Below, piece after piece: positions 55,506 through 64,000 of a DNA stretch of 64,000 bases. A program made the position numbers and the translations under genes. The stretch's first letter is position 1. The number at the start of each line of letters is the position of its first letter. A model generated the notes under the pieces. The model saw nothing but the letters and a program-made list of their open reading frames with translations, did not search any database and was not told the DNA's origin. The DNA lies in NCBI RefSeq assembly GCF_029633865.1, contig NC_079214.1:19842119-19906118 (forward strand), in the 5' to 3' direction. Origin of the DNA: Lampris incognitus (taxonomy: Eukaryota > Chordata > Actinopteri > Lampriformes > Lampridae).

Positions 55506-58500
55506 GTCTGACAGATGCTCAGACAATGAAGAACTGTTCATTGACGCATTGACACAAGGTAAAGACAGTAAAAATATGGATCAAGTTTTCACTGATATGC
55601 AAGTAGGTCCAAACAAAAACACAGTCAGTTTTAAAGTAGACACTGGGTCCTCAGCTAATGTCATTCCCACACATGCTTTCAGAAGACTGGGAATACAGAG
55701 TGCATTGCAGCCCTCCACTCGCCCACTATATGGCTATGGTGGTGAGCGGCTCGTCATTCAAGGTAAATGTGACCTGAAATGCCAGTACAAAGGCACCCAG
55801 TCAATGTTGAAGTTCTACGTTGTTGACACACAGGCACCACCTGTGCTAGGATTAAAAGCATGCCTAGACTTTGGACTGATCAAGCTCACACTGTCTGTAT
55901 CCAACACACCCGAGGTGTCACTCATTGAGGAGTACTCAGATGTTTTCAAAGGAATAGGACTGTTTCCTGGTGAATGCATAATCCACGTTGACCCAAATGT
56001 AACACCTGTGGTCCACCCACCGAGGCGCGTTCCAGTAGCCTTACGCGACCGTCTCAAAGAGGAGCTACAGAACATGGAGAAGCAACAGATTATTGTGAAA
56101 GTCACAGAACCGACTGAATGGGTCAACTCAATGGTGGCAGCAGAAAAGCCACGCACGGGAAAGCTCAGAGTGTGCATCGATCCAAAGGACCTGAACAAGG
56201 CTGTGAAACGACCTCATTATCCTCTACCTACCCTCGACGACATCACCTCCAAACTGGCAGGGGCCTGCTATTTCAGTGTCATGGATGCTCGCTCAGGGTA
56301 CTGGGCGATAAAACTCGCAGAAGAGTCGTCCAAGTTGACAACATTCAACACGGTGTTCGGAAGATACCGTTTCCTTCGTCTACCCTTTGGGTTGATCTCC
56401 ACCCAGGACGAGTTTCAACGGAAGGTTGATGAGACCTACGAAGGTCTACAAGGAGTCACAGCCATAGTGGATGATGTCCTCGTATATGGAAAGCACAAGG
56501 AGGAGCACGAGAGCAACCTCCAAGCCATGTTGCAGCGCTCCAGAGAGCGAGGAGTGAAACTCAACCTGGAGAAGAGCACGATCTCAGCTATTTTGGGCAT
56601 CGCATCACAAAGGATGGAGTCAAGCCTGACCCAGCCAAGATTGCAGCTGTGAGAGACATGGAGCCACCCAAGGACAAGGGTGAGTTGGAGACAATCCTCG
56701 GTATGGTTAACTATCTGTCCAAGTTTGCCCCGCTGCTCTCAGACATCAACGCACCCATGCGTCACCTGCTGAAGGAGTCAAGTGAGTTCAGATGGGATGC
56801 GCAACATGACGAAGCTTTCAGGAAGATGAAAGAAGTGATCACACGTGAATCAGGACCAGTCTTAGCCTACTATGGCCCTGGTAAAGAGCTCAGACTACAG
56901 GTCGATGCATCGAAGTACGGACTAGGTGCAGTCCTGCTACAGGAAGAAAAGCCCATCAGATATGCATCCAAATCACTAAATGACAGTGAAGTCAATTACG
57001 CACAAATAGAGAAAGAGCTATATGCTCTTCTGTTCGGATGCAAGCGTTTTCACCAATACATCTATGGTCGTCATGTCATCGTGGAGAGTGACCACAAACC
57101 GCTTGAGTCCATTATGAGAAAACCACTCGCAGCAGCGCCTCCGAGACTACAGCGGATGATCCTCCAGTTACAGTGGTATGACTTCACCATCGTGCACAGA
57201 CCAGGCAAGGAGATCCCCGTGGCAGACACGCTGTCCCACAAGTCGCTCACAGAACAAGATGACAGCCTCAGAGAAGGCATGGACATGCAGGTACATACAG
57301 TGTCCAGTGGCCTGCCGGTCAGTGACACGAAACTGACAGAAATCAGCGTTGCGACTGCCGCAGACACACAGCTCACAATGCTGAGAGAGACAATCAGAGA
57401 AGGATGGCCTGAGGAGAGGAGAAGATGCCCTCAGAGAGTTGCAGAATACTGGAACCACCGAGATGAACTGTCAGAGATGAATAACATTTTGTTTAAAGGC
57501 GAGAAAATCATCATACCTACCTCGCTCCGCGCAGAGATGTTATCCCGGATACACACAGGACACAGGGGCATGGAGAAATGCAAGCAGAGAGCCCGTGACA
57601 TAGTGTTCTGGCCTGGTATGATCAAGCAGATCGAGGAGATGGTTGGACAGTGCCCCACCTGTCTCACCTACAGACCGTCAAATACTAAAGAGCCCATGAT
57701 CAGCCACAAGATCCCGGACAGGCCATGGCAAGTAGTCGCTACTGACTTGTTCACCTGGAATCATGACAATTACATCGTCACAGTGGACTATTACAGCAGA
57801 TACTTCGAACTCGACAAGCTACACAGCACAACATCCTCAGCTGTGATACGCAAGCTGAAGGCTACCTTCGCCAGACACGCCGTACCTGAGACTGTTATTT
57901 CGGATAATGGACCTCAGTACTCAAGTATGGAGTTTGAGACCTTCGCTAAGACTTGGGAGTTCACCCACACGACTACCAGTCCGCATTATCCCCAAAGCAA
58001 CGGCCTCGCCGAAAAGGCAGTACAGATCGCCAAGTTGCTGATGGAAAAGGCCAAGGCTGACCAGAGAGACCCCTACCTGAGTCTGCTTGAGTATCGGAAC
58101 ACACCTGTCGACAGCTTCAGATCACCAGCCCAGCTGCTCATGAATCGTCATCTACGCTCAATTCTACCCAACACACACCAGCAGCTTCAGCCCAAGGTCG
58201 TCAGTCACAGAGACACGCACGCCAGGAGAGTCCAACGTTAGCTGCAGCAGAAAAGGTACTACGACAGGTCAGCGAAGCCGATGTCACAGCTGCACGAAGG
58301 ACAACACATCAGACTCCAGGAGCACGGCTGTTGGAAACCAGCAGTTGTCATCCAGCCAGCGGATACCAACAGATCCTGCCACGTCCGCACAGCTGAAGGA
58401 CAGGAGTACAGACGAAACAGACATCACCTCCTGGACACAAAAGAAACACACACTGACACCCACACCAACACAGGCACTGACGAGAAATATGGTCAACTCA

Positions 58501-58616
58501 CAATTCACAACACACCACACATCTCACATGCAGCGGCTGAGACAGCCTCAGAGGCTGTCCCCTACCAGACAAGGTATGGACGAGCAGTGAAGCCCAGAGA
58601 GGTTCTGGACATGTAA
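55459..58616 (+). pseudogene. pol region (protease, reverse transcriptase, RNase H, integrase), disrupted
   Basis: Protease DTGS at 55639-55650. Reverse transcriptase has LPFG at 56380-56391 and the catalytic VDD box at 56467-56475. A frameshift near 56582-56589 moves the frame. RNase H follows, with VDASKYGLGA (about 56901) and ESDHKPLE. Integrase has a His-His-Cys-Cys finger (about 57545-57665) and a DD35E core with Asp at 57744, Asp at 57903 and Glu at 58011. A TAG at 58239-58241 interrupts the C-terminal domain, which continues in frame to TAA at 58614-58616. Domain order identifies Ty3/Gypsy rather than Ty1/Copia. Confidence 0.93.
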
Positions 58617-58897
58617 TGTACAAGGGTGTAGGCGGATCGCTGCCCTTATCTAAAAAAAAAAAAAAAAGATTGTAAAATGTTCTTGTCATTTGTATTACCT
58701 CTTAAGTGTTTGATTACTTACTGTAGTTTAATATGCATACAGTAATATTGAATGAATGATATTACCTGTTTTATTAAGAGTATTGACTCTATCAGTGATT
58801 ACTATAAAATGTGTTTTCTTTCGTCCTGATTGTTCATATGTTTGATATAGGACATGTGCTACTAATGTTGGGAGTCTAATGTTGATTTAAATTTCTT

Positions 58898-58908
58898 AAG
58901 AAGGGGGA
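58898..58908 (+). other. polypurine tract
   Basis: aagaaggggga ends exactly where the right LTR starts, the usual plus-strand primer position. Confidence 0.85.
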
Positions 58909-59181
58909 TGTAATATTCTCTAGAATATAATACCCCGTTTGGCTATAAGGTTGATGTGATACAAGCACGCCTATTGGCTGTTAAGTTAGCTGCAAGCTGA
59001 TTGGTCCATCTAACGCATGTGGGCGCAGGGGAACCACATAATCGTCAGTCTATGTTTAGCACTCAGACGAGTCACTACTGCGGAGCTAGCTACTGTATGA
59101 TTGTAACCGTCACCGTTGAAATAAAGACACTGAACTATAAAGTCGTCATCGGATTCCTCCATATAGACAGAAAGTCAGAAA
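58909..59181 (+). repeat. right LTR
   Basis: Same length (273 bp) as the left LTR and six differences from it. It ends aa where the left copy ends ca. Confidence 0.93.
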
Positions 59182-59361
59182 GGGAGGAACGCTGGTTTGA
59201 GTGGGGAGTCAAAGAGGCCATCTATGTGAAGAGGGAACGACCATCCCTGAACCAGGGGGGGGGGGCTAAGAGTCCATCTGTCACCATCTTACAATGCTGT
59301 GATTGCAACTATTCCACAACCCTCTGTGACTAGCACACATGACCGCTGTAAGTCTAGTTAA
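59182..59361 (+). pseudogene. GIY-YIG nuclease fragment, right block
   Basis: Resumes as REERWFEWGVKEAIYVKRE then RPSLNQGGG. It meets an 11-base G-run (59255-59265) that shifts the frame. After that shift LRVHLSPSYNAVIATIPQ continues to TAA at 59359-59361. The first five bases are the right copy of the target duplication. Confidence 0.7.
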
Positions 59362-60886
59362 TGGTCACAGCAGTTTGCATATGAAACCATTAGTTGGTTT
59401 CCATGGTTATGCCGCCGTATTGTTTATAAGGGTGGGGGTACCTGCAGTCAGCTGAGATGAGTGATGAAACGCTCCTCTCGATAAGCGTTGTGTCCGGATG
59501 AACTGATTCACCTTTCTGTGAGCCAGCATAGATTTTCTCCCTCACAGCAGCTATTCAATGGAGTCGCATTTTTCTGTTGAATTTACCACCAGGGCAATCA
59601 GTTTAATTACCCTGGGGGGAATACTAACACAGTTTCAGCTAAAAAAAATGCAATTAGAGGTTTGCTACCTCTTTAATAAGTTGTTGATTAGGGGAATAAC
59701 ATATTAAGAGGGATCAAATGGGGGGATTTATGGGATATGATTTGGGGATACCAAAGATTTGAGTGGAGACAGTACAGCAATACTTTTGAACCAGAGTTCA
59801 CCCCTAACCAAAGACATAAAGTCTGAAACTCAGAACAACCCAGACCCAAAGCCATCAGGTCTAGTTGCGTCACCCTGCTCTACGCCGGGCCAACCTTTCC
59901 CCGTGTCACCGCAGCGCTGTTGAACACAGAGAGAGAGAGGTCGGCTGCTCTGATTCCTCTGTCACTGTGTCTGTATGTCACTGTCACAACATACAAACCT
60001 ATTCACCAGGACAGGCCTGCTGACTCGCCCGGCGTCAAAAATAGAATCACACACAACCCTGTGCAGTCACACGCACACACACACACGCATGCATGCACGC
60101 ATGCATGCATAAACACACACGAGGGCATTCTGTGAGCAACGGTTCTTGCAGTTCTTCTTCGTAAGTGTCTGTAGTACACCTGTGATGCAGACCTCTAGAT
60201 CCACAACATCTTCAGAGTGTGTACCACCCACTCCCTCCATCTGGCTGGGAACGTGTGAAATTCAGCAAAGCCCCAAAGAGGGCCTCATGATTAATCATAC
60301 TGCGTGTGTGTGTGCGTGTGAGCACACGTGCATGTGTGTCTGTTTGTGTGCCTGTCTTTGTGTGTCTGCTAGATATTGATGAGCCACCTTCAAGTGTGTA
60401 GTCGCTAAACAACAACACAGAGACAGGGCCATTTGTCTCAGCCCAAGAACTTCAACGAGAAATTAATAGGAATGAAATGTACTGGTAGCGGGCAGTCATT
60501 AAGAAAGCACTCTCCCCACAAGATTTCTCTGCTCTCGCAAACATATGTTGAAGTACTTTTCAATGTGTGGTCGAAGTCAAAGAGATGCACGTTCAACACC
60601 CAACCCCCTTTAATTATTCTCATTTAGGCTGAGGACGGCAACGCCTGGTGTGTTTTACAATAGATTTGTTTTAAGTCTTCGAACGGCCGAGATCTAAAAC
60701 AACTCTTTGATGATGATATTGCTTGATTGTTTTGATTTTGTTTTCCTTTATTACACATTTTAAAGAAATGTTAATGTTTGAAATAAACAAAATAAACAAA
60801 CAAACAAACAAATAGCTTGTACACTTTTCACATTTGATTTATGGAAATGTCAATATGCATGATGATGATGATGCATGATGATGGTA

Positions 60887-60914
60887 AATAATAATAATAA
60901 TAATAATAATAATC
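60887..60914. repeat. (AAT)n microsatellite
   Basis: Nine or so aat units; a shorter run recurs near 61040. Confidence 0.9.
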
Positions 60915-61159
60915 GCACTACTTGGAAGATCTCATATCCTAAGAAAGGCACTATCCATCAAATAGACCTCTACCTCATTCTAACCCTAGGCCCAAGGAAT
61001 GGGCCCGGTTATTATGTTGTATTATGGCATGAAGTTAAATATAATAATAATAATAACAATAATGAGTTTGTATAACGCGTCTCATCTGGGGAGACAGATC
61101 TCAAAGCATTATAGTAAAAATAAAATATAATATAATATATTGCATATAATATAAATATA

Positions 61160-61218
61160 TTCATCCATCCATTATTTAAACTGCTTATCCTGCTCTCAGG
61201 GTCACGGGGAGGCTGATA
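61160..61218 (-). repeat. CATCC-tailed SINE fragment, family B
   Basis: ttcatccatccattatttaa, then actgcttatcctgctctcag ggtcacgggg; only the tail-proximal 60 bases remain. Confidence 0.65.
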
Positions 61219-63120
61219 AAATATAATAAAATATAGTAAATATACAACCTTGGTTAATACCGTGTCCCGTTGTTATCGAGTGTCTTATTACCTCATTAAC
61301 TACCTTATCAACATTTCCGACTAGTTCCCGATTCACATTTTGCTGCTGGCTGGGTAATTAAAAAGCCTCCAAACCTACTTCTGAGTGATCAGGTGTTCTC
61401 ATTGTTCTCGAACGTGAGCTGGGACCTGACAGCTCTGGGGGGACCCTCTGTACTGCGGTGAGCTCAGCTCTCCACCTCATGTCCAACACGGCAGCGGTTC
61501 CAAGCAAGCTCTGGTCAAGGTTTGGCGTCCAGCGTCGTGCTGCATACTAATGAGGCGCACTGAACTTGAGCAAGTCCACCACGGCCCCCGTGGAGCAGAA
61601 CGGCTGACTCTGAGGCAGAAATATTATCGATCCGATGTTAAGTGTTCTTCAGCATCCTCATGGGACTTCAGCCCAGGGCCAATTTCCAATAGATTGGTGC
61701 TTATAGAGAGAGGATATACGTGACTAGTAAAAGCGCTGTGTTGTTGTTCTTGAGTAGCTGCACAATAGACTTACGCAGTTTAAGGTCATGTGATTTTAAT
61801 GTAGCTATTGTTATTTTCTCTCTTGTGTGTAAGGCTGCATGGCCCTGCAGAAATAATTAGCACTACGCTGCTCTTGGATTAAGACCCTCTATCTCCAAAA
61901 GGAAGGAAATGAGGCAATCATTTTCAGATTAATTTCCGTGAACTGCTGAACACACACAAGGGCATTTCGAGTGGATTTAGTCTGCCCAAGAAAGCCACTT
62001 AAAGGACTGCATCCTTCTGTAAGTGTCACCTGGACTTACCTGGTCAAGCTATGTATTGAGAGGGGTCGGTGTTAATAATATACGATACACTCACTGTACA
62101 AAACTTTTCTGAAAATCAGCAAAATCTCAAACGTGTGTAGTACTTTTTTGGACATCTGTGTGCTATAGTAAATCCATAGCAATCGGAATTTCAGAGGGTT
62201 TAATTAGCTGAGGCTTCGACCAAGGCCGAACAAATGCTACATCTCATTTCGGCGTGAACAAAGGGCAGCTTAGGCGCCGCATACGGTCAGATTATTTCAC
62301 TGGACTGTGGAGAATTTGTCTTATTCATGAGCTAAATGCTGACCCATTTTTCCATGGCTTCACTTTGAGGCATAGAGTGGAAAATGAAAAACAGTGGTTG
62401 AATACATTTTTTTTTGTTTTGTTTTGATTTATCTCATCCTGCTAATGCTGAATCCATGCCGGAGGCTTACAAGTATCAGGCGAGCTAAATGAAACACACT
62501 GCAGTTGAAGCATCAAGCTAATGTCGAAGGTTTTTGCAGAGGACGGATGGCTCAGTTTAACAGACTTGTAAGCATGTGTAAGCATCTTGTCAGTCTTTTA
62601 GTTGTGGCTCTTGGCCAGTTTTTTTTATTTTTACAATTACTACATCAGTTTAAAGCAATAAACATGAAAACACATAATACTAGACTATCTTGGTCAGCCC
62701 CCCCCCCCCCCACACACACACAGCACACATGGCTCATTAGTGCGGCTGTTTCCTCTGTCTCTTCCACACTTCCCGTTGACCAAGCTCAATCCCCACCACC
62801 AATTCTCAGGAGTCATTTAACTCACTTCATTCATCAACTTCTCTCAAATCCCAATCGCTTTCTGAGCGCTAACACTTCTCTTCAAAGCAAACCCATCCTA
62901 ATTAACATTGTTAGTAAGTTGCTTCTAGTCTGGTTCGGAGATGAGGAGCGGTCTATTGTGGGACCTCATCCCACTCAGAGAAGAAGAGATTACACTGTCA
63001 CCTTACATTTGGTGCATGAAAACATGATTAGAGCAAGGCTTTCTGATTTTGTGCCCCGCTCTGTCCCGCTACTTATGGACGCACAGCTGACGTAGAGGGC
63101 CCGTTCTCGTTGTACTGTTC

Positions 63121-63141
63121 TGTGTGTGTGTGTGTGTGTGT
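63121..63141. repeat. (GT)n microsatellite
   Basis: Short GT run after ctgt. Confidence 0.85.
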
Positions 63142-63200
63142 ATTTCATGAACTCAGACATTTTGTGCAACATTATTTTAGATGCTCAAAGATTACACCCC

Positions 63201-63290
63201 CATCCATCCATCCATCCATCCATTATCTTAACCGCTTATCCTGCTCTCAGGGCCACAGGGATGCTGGAGCCTGTTCCAGCAGTCACCCAC
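63201..63290 (-). repeat. CATCC-tailed SINE fragment, family B
   Basis: catccatccatccatccatc, then cattatcttaaccgcttatc and gctggagcctgttccagcag; the rest of the element is missing. Confidence 0.7.
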
Positions 63291-63599
63291 CCAAAACAAT
63301 TAAACAACGAGCAAACTTGTTCACAGTGACAGCTCGCGACTACTGGAACACCCGACCTTGACTTTTACATGGTTCCTGTTTCAGTCAAGGTCAGGTCATG
63401 AGATGAGACGTGATCTTTAAGTCATTTGAACTTCTGTATACATTCGGATAGTGACATCAATTAATCCTAATATATGTAATTTGAACATTATAAGTATTAT
63501 TATTATCATTATTATTATTAAGGTTTATTAACTGAGTATTAGAGAGGGGGCAGGAAATGATAAGCAGTAACTTCCTCCTGCTGCTTTTCAAACATGTAA

Positions 63600-63756
63600 T
63601 ATTTATTTGATTCTCTATTGAGAATTCTTGTTGAATTCTTCTGATTTTATTTTTATCATTGTTGTTTTTTGCTTTATTTATGCTTGATGATTTTGTCTTT
63701 TATTTTGCATGTTTGAAATAAAGACATTTGATTTGATTTGATTTGATTTGATTTGA
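63600..63756 (+). repeat. LINE-type 3' end with (ATTTG)n tail
   Basis: A T-rich 3' UTR-like stretch ends catgtttgaaataaagacat and five or so atttg units. The simple-repeat tail after an aataaa motif is typical of LINE 3' ends; the family is not recognised. Confidence 0.45.
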
Positions 63757-64000
63757 AAGTCTGTTCCATCCCGGGAGTGAGGAACGGTGGGGTAGCAGGC
63801 ACAAGCATGCATGTGCGTGTAAATGCGAGCGCACATCTGTATGTGCATGTGTGAGCATGTGAGTGAGACTAAGGCCAGTCTGCATCCAAGAGGTTGAGGT
63901 GCCACAAAGGAGGGGGTAGGCAGCCCTAAAGTCATCTGCCATGACTCATGTGTGAATTGGATTAATGTGAGCTGGAGAAAAACGTTTTAAACAAGCGAAA

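Larger units (their letters stand above)
54338..59181 (+). mobile_element. Ty3/Gypsy LTR retrotransposon, complete ends, disrupted coding region
   Basis: 4844 bp with two 273-bp LTRs (54338-54610, 58909-59181), 5-bp duplication GGGAG, primer-binding site, gag, protease, reverse transcriptase, RNase H, integrase and a polypurine tract in Gypsy order. No envelope-like frame lies between integrase and the right LTR. The LTRs differ at six positions (about 2%), so insertion is fairly recent. The coding region has two frameshifts and one nonsense codon. It is antisense to frmd5. Confidence 0.95.
54185..59530 (+). mobile_element. GIY-YIG-encoding element (Penelope-like) 3' part, split by a Gypsy insertion
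   Basis: Two blocks, about 54185-54332 and 59187-59530, become one reading frame once the LTR element and one copy of its 5-bp duplication are ignored. The left block reads EETKQMPAKRTAQHRRANIA then VYTHLQAGGHSF and HILDRE. The right block resumes ERWFEWGVKEAIYVKRERPS. This is the pattern of the GIY-YIG endonuclease domain at the C-terminus of Penelope-like elements; the family name is from memory. The upstream reverse transcriptase is absent (5' truncation). The 3' boundary is approximate. Confidence 0.7.

Noticed and set aside
62505..63095. 196-residue open frame on the + strand
   Set aside because: It contains poly-C/CA runs, has no recognisable domain and no splice context, and I see no sign of selection on it.

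Overview
This window is vertebrate nuclear DNA, almost certainly from a ray-finned fish and probably a percomorph. The exons are short with GT-AG introns, there are many teleost-type Tc1/mariner elements and tRNA-derived SINEs, and microsatellites are abundant. Two convergent protein-coding genes account for all the host coding sequence I could support. From the left edge, on the + strand, the last seven coding exons of wdr76 (WD40-repeat protein 76) run from 187 to a stop at 8147-8149. From 48225 down to 13054, on the - strand, thirteen exons of frmd5 (FERM domain-containing protein 5) are all present and join in phase into 541 codons plus a stop. Only the first coding exon of frmd5 is missing, presumably beyond the right edge. 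The two genes lie tail to tail, and their candidate poly(A) signals are about 340 bases apart. From memory, WDR76 and FRMD5 are also convergent neighbours on human chromosome 15, so this is probably conserved synteny.

Layout: 1-8853 is wdr76 with two Tc1/mariner copies and SINEs in its introns, and a 3' UTR with a 40-bp tandem repeat and a perfect 22-bp inverted repeat. 8854-9191 is the short intergenic gap. 9192-13053 is the probable long frmd5 3' UTR. 13054-31865 holds most frmd5 exons with SINEs, an RTE-type LINE insertion, an L2-type LINE relic and microsatellites. 31866-42721 is a large intron with SINEs, a diverged minisatellite and a hAT-like insertion. 42722-48225 holds three frmd5 exons and two more Tc1/mariner elements. 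48226-64000 is the 5' intron and contains a hAT-like non-autonomous element, a CpG-rich patch, and a Ty3/Gypsy LTR retrotransposon inserted into an older GIY-YIG-encoding (Penelope-like) element.

The two host genes have no obvious functional link. WDR76 is a nuclear WD40 protein linked to CUL4-DDB1 ubiquitin ligase and chromatin. FRMD5 is a membrane-associated FERM protein with a C-terminal hydrophobic anchor. All the mobile elements appear broken or non-autonomous, each with identifiable lesions.

I found no convincing new biochemical system. The observations most worth checking are: a phase-compatible alternative exon for a short frmd5 isoform (15560-15836); the Gypsy insertion that splits a GIY-YIG reading frame with a clean 5-bp duplication; a roughly 390-base polypyrimidine tract directly upstream of a frmd5 3' splice site; the structured repeat in the wdr76 3' UTR; and the uniform orientation of the SINEs, nearly all sense to their host gene.
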